This document shows positions 19,567 through 28,889 of a stretch of 64,000 bases of DNA, piece after piece. The translations under genes were made by a program, and so were the position numbers. Source of the DNA: Gracilimonas sp034520725 (GTDB taxonomy: Bacteria > Bacteroidota > Rhodothermia > Balneolales > Balneolaceae); assembly GCA_034520725.1 (NCBI GenBank), contig JAXHNH010000024.1:173350-237349 (forward strand). The letters are read 5' to 3'. Below the pieces are notes generated by a model. The model did no database searches, was not told the origin of the DNA, and was given only the letters and a program-made list of their open reading frames with translations. Every line of letters starts with the position of its first letter. Within the stretch, counting starts at the first letter, position 1.

Positions 19567-20325
19567 TTAGTTTACCCTTCTGGCACGCACTCCAAAGTCA
19601 ACATTGTCTTCTATCCAGGCTATAAATCGGCCTTGCTCCCTTAAGGGCTGCTCCGGATCATAAAGAGTGGAGTCATTCCAGGTAGTCATCACTTCGGCGT
19701 CCTGAGTCCATATTTTCACTCTGCGCCTAGGCACGTTTGTTTGCCAGTTTCGCCCGGATGTAGCATCGGTGTAAAGCACACGAATGGTAATGTTTCTTGA
19801 TAACCGTTCAAGCGGTGACAAGTCAAGGCTTCTATAACCCGTTTCACCATTGCTGCTAACATCAGGGATACCATCACTCAGCATCACAACAGACACAGGA
19901 CGCAAAAGCAGGTTTTTATTCCGAATGGTAAGAGCTACCTGCTCAAAAAAAGCATTGAAATCCGTAAACGGATTCTGGACTTCCTTCGGAAATATTTCGT
20001 ATAGCTTTTGCTCTATTTCCTCAACGGTTCGATTTTCAAAGGTTTGAATTGGATAAAAGGTTTTCGGTTCATTTTCGGTTGAGCCGCCAATTGAACTAAC
20101 GAACAATACATTGGGTATTTCCAACTCGCCTGCTCCTTTTAAATGTGCCTGAATGTAGTGAGCAAGAAATTTTATTGAATTTTCATAGTGCCCGCTGTCA
20201 ATGAAAGAGCCGCTTACGTCAACACCTATAAAAAGTGAAAGTCGTGGATTAGGCTCCTCCGAAGTTGTGCATCCAAAACATGAGAAGCACAGTAACAGTA
20301 AAATAGATTTTAAATAACGCTTCAT
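19567..20325 (-). CDS. vWA-domain lipoprotein
   Basis: A 252-residue lipoprotein: the signal peptide ends in C-F-G-C. A von Willebrand A-like domain follows with a MIDAS motif D-V-S-G-S near 36-40 and a later V-V-M-L-S-D-G near 160, so it probably binds a divalent cation and a protein partner at the envelope. The start at 20325 has a GGGGAAG ribosome-binding site; an ATG at 20337 overlaps the stop of the upstream gene by one base (TAATG) and is an alternative. It forms an operon with the polytopic membrane protein before it. Confidence 0.75.
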   Translation of the reverse strand: MKRYLKSILLLLCFSCFGCTTSEEPNPRLSLFIGVDVSGSFIDSGHYENSIKFLAHYIQAHLKGAGELEIPNVLFVSSIGGSTENEPKTFYPIQTFENRTVEEIEQKLYEIFPKEVQNPFTDFNAFFEQVALTIRNKNLLLRPVSVVMLSDGIPDVSSNGETGYRSLDLSPLERLSRNITIRVLYTDATSGRNWQTNVPRRRVKIWTQDAEVMTTWNDSTLYDPEQPLREQGRFIAWIEDNVDFGVRARRVN

Positions 20326-20336
20326 ATTCTTCCCCA

Positions 20337-21575
20337 TTAGTTTTGCAATGCATTTTCAGGTACGGAATCCTTTTTAAATACATTTTCGGAAGTCAAATTA
20401 CTTCCGGCATTTTTAAGGCTTTCCATATCCTGAAGCGGCAACTCAAACATGTGCTGATTAGCTACAAGCAGCGTGCAGAAGTTTATAGCTGAAGCCACAA
20501 GCTGCAATGGAGGAAGCATAAAAGCTTCAATGAGCTCTTCTCCTTTTTCCTGAACCCAATCTATATTTTCTTTGATGCTGTTCATGTATTCATCAGTATC
20601 AAATATTTGGGTTGACAACTTTTGCGATACACCCGATTTCTTCTCTTTACCCTGCTGCAATCCTTTACCTTGAATAACAGCCATAATAGTCGGGGTACCA
20701 TACGAAGCAAATAGAAACCATGACAAACTTCGAATTCCAAACCAGACAAAAGTGGAAATTGCCAGTATGCCTGCTATTCCAATCTGGAAATCTTCAGCGT
20801 ACATGGCAAACCAGGGTATCAATGCATCTACGAATTCTCTGTATAAGAATAGAACCTCAACCAGAAGTACAATGATCTCTATTGCAGCAATACCAAGTAT
20901 CTGGGAAATATTTTTCTCTTTCAGAGAATCAATAAAAGTGGAAAGCACTGCATAGCTACCCAGCACAATGAAAAACAAGAACGTAAACAAACCTATTCTC
21001 ATAAGATTCACATCAATGCTTTCACCGGTGATATTGGAAAGGGTATCTAATACAAGCGGAGTGGTCACATAGGTAAAGATAGTGGCTTCTATCAGGACCC
21101 AGAATATTGTCAGAAAAACAGCGATCAGTGGGATGGATGAACCCGTAACTTTTTTTCCGGCAGAGCCAAGCAAACGAAAAGGCATGAGCAGGATGGTTTG
21201 TAAAACGGACATAATTCCCAGGACCAGCATTTTTATCATTCCCAGCAAATAGACAACAATATAAAAGCAAAAATTGGCTAATCCAGCCCAAAAGTAGGCT
21301 ATGGATCTACCAAGATCCCACCAGGTGCTGAATATCGCTAAAACATACTCTTTTCGATTATGGCGGAATATCACCGAAAGAACTGTTGGAATGGTTACCC
21401 AGGCTCCCAGTATAAACGCTAAAACAGGTAACAATAAGAACACCCGTTTTAAAGTCATGGCCCAAACAGGATCACCGGCTGCCCAGGCAAATGCCAGAAA
21501 TTCTTCCTGAAAGAAGGTCGGAAACAGCAATATTGAAAAGACAACATTGGCTATGATACTTGTATCGTTATTCAT
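20337..21575 (-). CDS. Polytopic membrane protein of unknown family
   Basis: Not recognised. It is 412 residues long with about eight hydrophobic segments (near 28-48, 52-72, 95-125, 150-172, 190-215, 228-248, 265-290). A hydrophilic C-terminal part of about 110 residues follows, with I-D-W-V-Q-E-K-G-E-E-L-I-E-A near 342. There are no obvious catalytic motifs. The downstream vWA lipoprotein gene starts in its stop codon, so the two products probably act together in the cell envelope. Confidence 0.7.
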   Translation of the reverse strand: MNNDTSIIANVVFSILLFPTFFQEEFLAFAWAAGDPVWAMTLKRVFLLLPVLAFILGAWVTIPTVLSVIFRHNRKEYVLAIFSTWWDLGRSIAYFWAGLANFCFYIVVYLLGMIKMLVLGIMSVLQTILLMPFRLLGSAGKKVTGSSIPLIAVFLTIFWVLIEATIFTYVTTPLVLDTLSNITGESIDVNLMRIGLFTFLFFIVLGSYAVLSTFIDSLKEKNISQILGIAAIEIIVLLVEVLFLYREFVDALIPWFAMYAEDFQIGIAGILAISTFVWFGIRSLSWFLFASYGTPTIMAVIQGKGLQQGKEKKSGVSQKLSTQIFDTDEYMNSIKENIDWVQEKGEELIEAFMLPPLQLVASAINFCTLLVANQHMFELPLQDMESLKNAGSNLTSENVFKKDSVPENALQN

Positions 21576-21904
21576 AAATATTGGGTTTAGTTAATTTCAG
21601 AGCTTTTGTTTATCCCCATGTACCTAGCATATCAGTATCATTAAAAAGTCTTCACCGGTACCATTGTTACATAATCTAATCTTTGTAAATAGATACCGGA
21701 CCCAAATAATGGCGTATAGTTATCATAGACCCATTATTTCGGTAGTGTGCCTTTTATACGATCCTTTCATTTATTACTTCCATAATCCTTCTGTTAATAG
21801 TTTTTACTTTAATCATTTTTCTTATCCTTTCAACTTTCGGATATTCTCTGACACCAATTCATAATTCATCCCGGGTATCGGGACCAATTCCAAATTTCCA
21901 AAAC

Positions 21905-24322
21905 ATGAAGCGAGCGATACTATTCCTGCTAATGGCCTTTGTCTCTGTTCAAGCCTTAGCCCAGACCCCAACTATTTCTGAAAAAACAGAAGGTCTCACT
22001 AAAACTGAAGGTTTCTTTGACTACTATTACGATGAATCCAAAGATCAGCTCTGGCTGGAGATCGATAAGCTGGATTCAGAATTTATATACGTGAATTCCC
22101 TTACGGCCGGTATTGGCTCCAATGATATTGGCCTGGATCGTGGACAGCTCGGCGATACCCGTATCGTTTATTTTGAGCGGCGTGGACCAAAGATCATGAT
22201 GGTTCAGCCCAACTACGGTTTCCGGGCAGAGACCGATAATGAACTGGAAAAGAAATCAGTTCGGGAAGCCTTTGCCTCTTCCATCTTAGCCGGATTTGAA
22301 ATTGCTGCTGAGGAAAACGGCAGAATACTCATCAATCTCACGGATTTCCTTTTGCAGGATGCTCACGGAGTAACAAACACCCTACAGCGATCAAATCAAG
22401 GCTCATTTAGCTTAGATAAAAACCGCTCTGCATTATATAAGGAAGCCATTATGAACTTCCCAAAAAATACTGAATTTGAAGCTACCCTGACTTTTGCTGG
22501 TAGCAATCCGGGAGGGTATGTTCGCTCAGTAACTCCAACTCCGGAAGCTATCACCGTTCGCCAGCATCACTCATTTGTGGAACTGCCTGATGACGGATAT
22601 GAAAAACGAGCATACGATCCACGTGGTGGATATTTCGGAATTACCTATCAGGATTATGGTACACCCATTGATGAGCCGCTTGTAAAACGATTTATATCTC
22701 GTCATCGACTTGAGAAAAAGAATCCTAATGCAGCTGTTAGTGAGCCGGTTGAACCGATCGTGTATTATCTGGATAATGGAACTCCGGAGCCGGTCAGAAG
22801 TGCCCTTTTGGATGGTGCTCGCTGGTGGAATCAAGCTTTTGAAGCGGCAGGTTATAAAGATGCCTTTATTGTAAAAGTACTCCCTGAAGATGCCCACCCA
22901 TTGGATGTTCGGTATAATGTGATCCAATGGGTCCACCGCTCTACCCGTGGTTGGTCATACGGTTCTTCCGTTCGTGACCCTCGAACCGGTGAGATCATCA
23001 AAGGACATGTGTCCCTCGGTTCACTCCGTGTTCGGCAGGATTTCCTGATCGCAGAAGGACTGCTTGCTCCCTACACTGTTGAATCCGAAGAAAACACCAT
23101 GATGCAGGAAATGGCACTGGCCCGTATCCGACAACTTTCGGCGCATGAAGTTGGTCACACCATAGGAATTGCACACAACTTTGCCGCCAGTGTAACTAAT
23201 GATGCTTCGGTGATGGATTATCCGCATCCCCAACCAAAAATTGTAAATGGCGAGATCGATCTTTCTGATCCTTATGATGTCGGGATCGGAGAATGGGATA
23301 AAATGGCGGTGGCTTTCGGTTATCAGGATTTTCCGGAAGGAACCGATGAAGAAGCTGCTTTGAATGATATTCTGACAGAAGCCTACAATTCCGGGTTGAA
23401 GTATATTTCCGATCAGGATGCTCGTCCTCAGAGTGGAGCTCATCCAGATGCTCATTTATGGGAATTTGGGGATGATCCCATTGCACAACTGCCCAAGATG
23501 ATGGAAATTAGAAAAATAGCCCTTAAAAACTTTGGCGAAGCCAATTTAAAAACCGGCCGACCGCTCGCTGAATTACAAGATGTTCTCGTCCCGATATATT
23601 TGTTCCATCGCTACCAGGTGGAAGCTACTGTGAAAGCAATTGGCGGACTCGATTACACCTATAAAGTTAAGGGTGATGATCAGGCGTACCCTGAGATTGT
23701 GGATCGTGCCACACAAGAGAAAGCACTGAATGAAATGCTTGCAACTATTTCTCCGGAAGCACTGGCCTTGCCGGAAGATCTGCTGGAGATCATTCCTCCA
23801 CGCCCTGCCGGACTCGGATATTCCCGTGAGCTATTTAACGGAAATACAGGCCCCGCCTTAGATGCCTTGGGTATTGCTGAAACTGCGGCTGACCTCTCTG
23901 TTAGCTTGATCCTTAATGCTGACCGCGCTAATCGATTGGTTGAGTATTCTGCAAGAACCGGAAATCTTAGTCTGGAAGAAGTATTGGACAAACTGATTCA
24001 GGTAAGCTGGAATCAAGATTCACCCGATGGATATCTTGGGTCCGTTCACCGTGTAGTAAAACATGTGGTCCTTAAGAATATGATCGAACTGGCAGCGTCA
24101 AGCAGTGCAAACCCGGTAACGAAGGCCATCGTCCTGGATAAATTAACCGATCTCAAAATCAGACTTTCACTGAATGCGAATGATGTTGCAGACAACAAAT
24201 ATGGAGTACATTTGATCGATCAGTTTTTAACCGATCCTGAAGACTTTGAAGTTGAGGATGCTCCCTCACCGCCACCCGGTTCCCCGATCGGAAGTGGTGG
24301 GATGTATTATTGTGAGTTTTAA
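21905..24322 (+). CDS. Secreted zinc-dependent metalloprotease (DUF5117 type)
   Basis: An 805-residue exported protein with a signal peptide ending A-L-A-Q near 20. The N-terminal part (about 25-270) matches the DUF5118/DUF5117 arrangement. The metzincin-like zinc site is H414-E415-V-G-H418-T-I-G-I-A-H424, followed by S-V-M-D-Y near 437, the Met-turn. The C-terminal part is helical. These large proteases are typical of Bacteroidota-related genomes; targets are unknown. The frame is intact. Confidence 0.9.
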   Translation: MKRAILFLLMAFVSVQALAQTPTISEKTEGLTKTEGFFDYYYDESKDQLWLEIDKLDSEFIYVNSLTAGIGSNDIGLDRGQLGDTRIVYFERRGPKIMMVQPNYGFRAETDNELEKKSVREAFASSILAGFEIAAEENGRILINLTDFLLQDAHGVTNTLQRSNQGSFSLDKNRSALYKEAIMNFPKNTEFEATLTFAGSNPGGYVRSVTPTPEAITVRQHHSFVELPDDGYEKRAYDPRGGYFGITYQDYGTPIDEPLVKRFISRHRLEKKNPNAAVSEPVEPIVYYLDNGTPEPVRSALLDGARWWNQAFEAAGYKDAFIVKVLPEDAHPLDVRYNVIQWVHRSTRGWSYGSSVRDPRTGEIIKGHVSLGSLRVRQDFLIAEGLLAPYTVESEENTMMQEMALARIRQLSAHEVGHTIGIAHNFAASVTNDASVMDYPHPQPKIVNGEIDLSDPYDVGIGEWDKMAVAFGYQDFPEGTDEEAALNDILTEAYNSGLKYISDQDARPQSGAHPDAHLWEFGDDPIAQLPKMMEIRKIALKNFGEANLKTGRPLAELQDVLVPIYLFHRYQVEATVKAIGGLDYTYKVKGDDQAYPEIVDRATQEKALNEMLATISPEALALPEDLLEIIPPRPAGLGYSRELFNGNTGPALDALGIAETAADLSVSLILNADRANRLVEYSARTGNLSLEEVLDKLIQVSWNQDSPDGYLGSVHRVVKHVVLKNMIELAASSSANPVTKAIVLDKLTDLKIRLSLNANDVADNKYGVHLIDQFLTDPEDFEVEDAPSPPPGSPIGSGGMYYCEF

Positions 24323-24326
24323 TTTG

Positions 24327-24408
24327 TAGTGTTACAGTGCGAGGGTGTTACGGTGTTATGGTTTGCCTAAAAACCATAACACCGTAACACCAAAACACCA
24401 TCGCACTA
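24327..24408. repeat. Palindromic hairpin element, copy 1 (upstream of aat)
   Basis: Arms GTGTTACGGTGTTATGGTTT (24345-24364) and its perfect reverse complement (24371-24390) enclose a six-base loop GCCTAA. Outer words AGTGCGAG and TCGCACT are also inverted. A second copy lies directly after aat. It can work as a terminator-like structure for the metalloprotease gene. Confidence 0.9.
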
Positions 24409-24420
24409 AAACCTCAGTCT

Positions 24421-25005
24421 ATGCGCATCCTCCCTCCTGAAAAACTACTCGAAGCTTATGCCCAGGGAATTTTTCCTATGGCAGAAAACAAGGATGCCGA
24501 TAATGTAGATTGGTACACCGCCCACAAGCGGGGGATCATTCCCATAGGGGGATTTCATACCTCTAATAATCTTGCTCGAATTATTCGTCAGCAGCGATTT
24601 GAGATTAAAGTAAACAACAACTTTCGGGAAGTGGTAAAAGAATGTGCCAACCGTGATTCCACCTGGATCAATGACCTGATCATCAATTCCTATGATGTAC
24701 TGAACCAGCACGGAAATGCCTGCAGTGTGGAATGTTATCGGGATGAAAAATTAGTTGGAGGTCTTTATGGGGTGAAGCTAAAAGCGGCCTTTTTCGGGGA
24801 AAGCATGTTCAACAAAGAAAAATGGGCTGATAAAGTAGCTCTATACTATTGTCACGAGATCCTGCAAAAGAATGGCTTTCTACTTTGGGATACCCAGTTC
24901 TACACCGATCATTTAGCTCAATTCGGATGTATAGAAATTGATGCTGAAAAATACGAGAAAATGCTGGATGAGGCGCTGGAGAAGGATTGTGAGTTTATTT
25001 TATAG
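24421..25005 (+). CDS. aat: Leucyl/phenylalanyl-tRNA-protein transferase
   Basis: A 194-residue enzyme of the bacterial N-end rule; it attaches Leu or Phe from aminoacyl-tRNA to proteins with N-terminal Lys or Arg, marking them for ClpAP. Visible family motifs: A-Y-x-Q-G-I-F-P-M-A near 12-21, G-L-Y-G-V-K-L near 115, F-F-G-E-S-M-F near 123-129, and D-T-Q-F near 158. Copies of one palindromic element abut both ends of the gene, the second beginning in its stop codon. Confidence 0.93.
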   Translation: MRILPPEKLLEAYAQGIFPMAENKDADNVDWYTAHKRGIIPIGGFHTSNNLARIIRQQRFEIKVNNNFREVVKECANRDSTWINDLIINSYDVLNQHGNACSVECYRDEKLVGGLYGVKLKAAFFGESMFNKEKWADKVALYYCHEILQKNGFLLWDTQFYTDHLAQFGCIEIDAEKYEKMLDEALEKDCEFIL

Positions 25006-25085
25006 TGTTACAGTGCGAGGGTGTTACGGTGTTATGGTTTGCCTATGTAAACCATAACACCGTAACACCAAAACACCATCGAACT
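25003..25085. repeat. Palindromic hairpin element, copy 2 (downstream of aat)
   Basis: The same 20-base arms as the copy at 24327, at 25021-25040 and 25049-25068, with loop GCCTATGT. Flanking words are near-identical to copy 1. It begins in the aat stop codon and likely acts as its 3' end. Confidence 0.9.
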
Positions 25086-25215
25086 GAAAATAAAAAAAGC
25101 CGCCCCGGAACGTATGAATCATTGACTCACCTCCGAAGCAGCAATTTGGATAGGATACTCATTACACTGATATTAAAACGAATGGTTACACGATAATTGT
25201 AAAATTTCTTAAGAA

Positions 25216-25615
25216 ATGAACCTTCAGGTACAAACCAAACCGACATCTCGACCGACTACATAAGATCCTGAATTTTGATGTCAGTGATTCCTTCCCCGGC
25301 CCCACCTTTCTGTTTCTTGACGCTATATCACGAGCCGGTATTTTTGCGGCTGTGATTTCAACTCCTGTCATATTATGGGATCTGTTCAAACTAAAACGAT
25401 ATGGCTGGCTGATCTCTTTTGTTCTTTTTATAATCTTGCCGACTGTCGCCTTCTACACGATGTTTGATCTGATCGGGTTGATGAATGTACTGATCATGTT
25501 TCCCCTTCTGTTCATGGCCTTATACTACTACATACTCCGATTAACCATACCCAACTGGCGGGAACCGATCTTTACCACTACTCCCGGCTCAGATTACGAG
25601 CAAGATCAGGAGTAG
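25216..25615 (+). CDS. Small membrane protein, joined across a probable one-base insertion
   Basis: From 25352 (GTG) an 87-codon frame encodes two or three hydrophobic helices. The same frame is open back to 25220 and reads sensibly (H-L-D-R-L-H-K-I-L-N-F-D-V), but has no start codon there. An ATG at 25216 in the preceding frame joins to it if one G in CAGGTAC (about 25226) is extra, giving a 132-residue protein starting M-N-L-Q-Y-K-P-N. Two helices near 60-75 and 85-115 are followed by a short acidic tail. Function is unknown. The joined model is inference. Confidence 0.5.
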
Positions 25616-25649
25616 ATAAACCTGCTTTTAACGTCTCTTCCTTTCTGAC

Positions 25650-25714
25650 AGCCGATTGGGTGATGGAATGGGTTAAGGGCTCCGATTCGTGATCGAATAC
25701 CATCCATCATCTGG
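25650..25714. repeat. Dispersed GGTGATGGA hairpin repeat
   Basis: GGTGATGGA near 25659 pairs with TCCATCATC near 25702. Shares words with the hairpins at 7764-7834 and 25942-26052. Confidence 0.55.
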
Positions 25715-25716
25715 AG

Positions 25717-25879
25717 CATGTCCCATAGGGACATTATATTTGTAATAAAAGAGACCCTAAAGACCGTGTGCCGTTGGTACACTATAAAGTCTTTGAGGGC
25801 TAAGCATATCGTACCTACGGCACGATTATTATAGCATGGGGAACCCTTTTATTACAAATATACCGTCCCTAGCGGGACG
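25717..25879. repeat. Nested inverted-repeat element of about 160 bp
   Basis: Outer arms of about 40 bp are inverted: GTCCC-AGGGAC then TATATTTGTAATAAAAG on the left (25719-25751) and the inverted counterpart on the right (25841-25878). Inside, GTGCCGTTGGTAC (25768-25780) faces GTACCTACGGCAC (25811-25823). There is no coding sequence. It looks like a small non-autonomous mobile or structured repeat. The stretch 25616-26382 otherwise holds only repeats. Confidence 0.75.
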
Positions 25880-25941
25880 AAAATTAGTTATCAGATAAAC
25901 TCAAGTGTTTGATCTGACCATCTTTACCTCTTTCCGAATCA

Positions 25942-26052
25942 AATTCCATCATTCGGCTCAATCTGAATAAGAAAATTACCCATTTTTGAGAGAGTCGGGT
26001 GATGGAATGGGCTGAGGCGCCTGAGGTCTAATTAAACACCATCCATCACCCC
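25942..26052. repeat. Dispersed GGGTGATGGA hairpin repeat
   Basis: GGGTGATGGA (from 25997) is inverted against TCCATCACCC (from 26042), and ATTCCATCATTCGG just before (25943) is a second inverted match to the first. Same family as at 7764 and 25650. Confidence 0.55.
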
Positions 26053-26122
26053 GTTTCTCGCCTAAATAAAATTAAGCCCTTGCTGTGGAGAAACGAAATG
26101 ATGGATTTGATATCTTTGGTCC

Positions 26123-26157
26123 GAACGCTTCGAGGACCTTCGGACGCTCACAGGTTC
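26123..26157. repeat. 35-bp dispersed repeat, copy 1
   Basis: The word CGAGGACCTTCGGACGCTC and its flanks recur at 54910-54944 with two differences in 35 bases. It is internally palindromic around the CCTTCGG core. Confidence 0.7.
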
Positions 26158-26382
26158 TCCATTGTGATAGATTCTGTTTCAGGGAGCACCCGCAAGCGTT
26201 GCGAAATGGTTAATGTACACCTTAATCCACCAAAGCACACTCCATACACTAGCGTAAGCGTCTGCTTGTGCGTGTTATAATAAGCAACGAGCCTAAAAGT
26301 GCCTCGTCCAAGCTAACGCTTGAACTAGGTTGGGCGAATGACTCCAAAAGCCGGATGAAGCCAAAGAATCTGCAAAAAATGC

Positions 26383-26613
26383 GTAGATGGACATGGAGTT
26401 CCAGTTCGCCATTTCGGAGTGATTTTAGAAATGGACGAGTGGGATGAACTTGCTGAAAGAGTGAAAGCGGCGAGAGTTGAGTTTATCATTGAACCCTACA
26501 TCCGATTTAAAGGTGAAACAGGTGAGCAGGCTACCATGTTCTTTTTAGATCCGAGTGGAAATGCGTTAGAGTTCAAATCCTTTGCAGATAAAAAGCAGAT
26601 TTTTGCGAAGTAG
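26383..26613 (+). pseudogene. VOC (glyoxalase/bleomycin-resistance fold) protein, C-terminal remnant
   Basis: The frame encodes V-D-G-H-G-V-P-V-R-H-F-G-V, a helix, and F-F-L-D-P-S-G-N-A-L-E-F-K, the second half of a vicinal-oxygen-chelate dioxygenase-fold protein with its metal-binding Glu. No sequence for the first half can be found upstream, where a repeat-rich stretch begins. A GTG at 26416 could start a 65-residue peptide, but a lone half fold is unlikely to work. Loss of the 5' half probably went with repeat insertion. Confidence 0.65.
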
Positions 26614-26653
26614 GGTTTGGGGTGACTTTATCGTTAGAAAACATAGTTTTATT

Positions 26654-27208
26654 CTAAAGAACAAATCCTAAGCTTAAACCAAGTCCTCCTCCTAATTTAT
26701 AGTTTAATGAAGGGGAGGCATCTAAAGAAATACCAAGTCGAAATAAAAAATTACCGTTAACAGGTTGATACCGGTATCCAAAAGTTCCCAAAATCCCGAT
26801 TCCACCAGTGTCAGTTTCTAACATTCCCAAAAACATTTCATCTCGGTTTGGTAAATTATTTTCAACTCTAAAGTCTTGGATTACAAAGCCGGTACCGAAT
26901 TCAAGTTTATGAGCTTTTTTTCCTACAAATTTATTAATTGTGATTGGTATTATAATTCCCTGATACTGGTTTTCGTCTCCTTCATTTTCAAAATTCTTAT
27001 ATCTTAAAAACATAGTTCCTAAGCGAAAAGCGAGGTTTTTCTTAAATCCATATTCATAGTTTAAGGAATATAAAAACCCAGCACCTCCTAATTCAAAGTA
27101 ATAGGAATGGGAAACAGAGTCTGATTTTTGGGCATAAATTTTTTCAGGGAGAGATGAAAAGCAGATGAGTAGAAATCCGATAAACAGGGTGTTCAAAATA
27201 TTATTCAT
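26654..27208 (-). CDS. Exported beta-barrel-like protein, hypothetical
   Basis: A 184-residue protein with a signal peptide ending K-I-Y-A-Q near 26. The mature part alternates polar and hydrophobic residues in strands (Y-Y-F-E-L-G-G, L-A-F-R-L-G-T-M-F, F-L-F-R-L-G-I-S-L) and ends G-L-S-L-G-F-V-L, the pattern of a small outer-membrane barrel. The gene is more AT-rich than its neighbours. No family is recognised. Confidence 0.65.
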   Translation of the reverse strand: MNNILNTLFIGFLLICFSSLPEKIYAQKSDSVSHSYYFELGGAGFLYSLNYEYGFKKNLAFRLGTMFLRYKNFENEGDENQYQGIIIPITINKFVGKKAHKLEFGTGFVIQDFRVENNLPNRDEMFLGMLETDTGGIGILGTFGYRYQPVNGNFLFRLGISLDASPSLNYKLGGGLGLSLGFVL

Positions 27209-27510
27209 GAGATAATTTTTTAGTTCTCCTCTAAATATAAAGATAATAAACTATATAAAAGTTACATTCAGTATATGTAATTAGAGTCAAAGGACTGCAT
27301 ATGTGAAGTTATTTTGAAGAGTCCTGCTTTCGGATATTGACCGAAAAGCTTCGTCCAACAGTAATTGAAATACTAGCAACATCAACTCTCACTTTACAAC
27401 TATCAATCAAATACAAATAATTATCCACATTGCTGTTGATAAGGCGGGAAAGAACCCGTATTTTTACAGGCTCTGTAATTGGCGGAGAAAAATCGATTTG
27501 ACACAATACC
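27209..27510. other. Intergenic region between a minus-strand gene and ffh
   Basis: About 300 AT-rich bases that must contain divergent promoters for the barrel protein and ffh. No confident promoter box, RNA or gene is visible; a 67-codon minus-strand frame lacks any family features. Confidence 0.5.
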
Positions 27511-28852
27511 ATGTTTGAAGATCTATCCTCAAAATTAGATAAAGCATTTCAATCCCTGAAAGGGGAAGCTCGCATCACGGATGTGAATATAGCGGAGACT
27601 GTCCGTGAAATTCGCCGTGCCTTGCTTGATGCTGACGTTAATTATGAGGTTGCCCGCCAATTTACGGATGATATTAAAGAGCAGGTGCTCGGTTCCGATG
27701 TACTCACCAGTGTTAATCCCGGCCAACAGTTCACGAAGATCGTGCACGACAAGCTGGTTGAAACATTCGGTGGTGAAAAGGCCGATATCGCACTCGCTCC
27801 AACCCCACCTACTGTAATTCTTATAGCCGGACTTCAGGGTTCGGGTAAAACGACCTTTGTTGGTAAGTTAGCCCGACACTTAAAGCAGGAGCATAAAAGG
27901 AATCCTCTTCTTGCTGCCGCCGATGTTTATCGCCCTGCCGCTGTTGACCAGCTTAAGACACTCGCATCTCAAATTGATGTTCCGGTGTACTCCATCGAAC
28001 AGAAAGATGCCGTTCGCGTTGCCAAAGAGGCTGTTTCCATGGCCAAAAGTCTGGCGCTCGATACGGTTATTATTGATACCGCGGGTCGTTTGCATGTAGA
28101 TGAGGATATGATGAATGAGGTTGCGGAAATCAAGAAAGCCGTAAATCCTCATGAGATCCTGTTTGTGGTCGATGCTATGACCGGGCAGGATGCTGTTAAT
28201 ACAGCCAAAGAATTTAACGAACGTATTAATTACGACGGTGTGGTTTTAACCAAACTGGATGGTGACACCCGCGGTGGTGCTGCCCTTTCCATTAAAGACC
28301 GTTGTAAACAAACCCATCAAATTTGTGAGTACCGGCGAAAAGCTGGATGCTCTCTCTCCTTTCTATCCTGACCGAATGGCCCAGCGTATTTTGGGCATGG
28401 GAGATGTGGTTTCGTTTGTTGAAAAAGCTCAAAAAGAATTTGACGAGGAAGAAGCTGAAAAACTTCAAAAGAAAATACGATCGGATAAATTCGACCTGAA
28501 CGACTTTCTCGAGCAAATTCAGAAGATCAAGAAGATGGGAGACTTCGGTGATCTTGTTAATATGATACCCGGCGCCAGCAAAGCATTGGATAATGCAGAA
28601 ATCGACGACGATGCGTTCAAACCGATTGAAGCTATAATCTTATCAATGACGCCGGAGGAGCGTCAGAATCCCGAGCTATTGAATGGAAGTCGAAGACGAC
28701 GAATAGCGCAAGGTTCTGGCACCACAGTTCGTGAGATAAATCAACTCATGAAACAGTTCGATCAAATGAAAAACATGATGAAGACCATGTCAAAAATGGG
28801 TAAAACCGGACGTGCTCTTCAAGGACTGAAAAATCTGCCTATCGGCCGATAA
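27511..28852 (+). CDS. ffh: Signal recognition particle GTPase Ffh, interrupted by one frameshift
   Basis: Ffh with SRP RNA targets nascent membrane proteins to FtsY. N domain 1-90; G domain with P-loop G-L-Q-G-S-G-K-T-T near 108, D-V-Y-R-P-A near 140, D-T-A-G-R near 190 and T-K-L-D-G-D near 247; then the Met-rich M domain ending M-K-N-M-M-K-T-M-S-K-M-G-K. The first frame stops at 28371, and the second begins within it. Reading S-I-K to T-V-V-N-K-P across ATTAAAGACC (28291-28300) needs removal of one base, most simply an extra A in the AAA run. The joined length of 446 residues is normal. As ffh is essential, a sequencing error is likely. Confidence 0.93.
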
Positions 28853-28889
28853 GAACTTATAACTCAAACACACATAGTGGAGAACAGCA

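Noticed and set aside
21664..21864. 66-codon frame and a TAATCTTTG box before the metalloprotease gene
   Set aside because: The peptide has no features; the box lacks a properly spaced -33 element, so it was not listed as a promoter.
25005..25389. Short frames on both strands after aat
   Set aside because: They read through the hairpin repeat or oppose the reconstructed membrane-protein gene.
26080..26280. 66-codon open frame in the repeat-rich gap
   Set aside because: Contains the 35-bp dispersed repeat and has no family features or ribosome-binding site.
28259..28371. Programmed frameshift in ffh
   Set aside because: No slippery heptamer with a downstream structure in the right phase; a plus-one event would be needed and Ffh is not known to use recoding.
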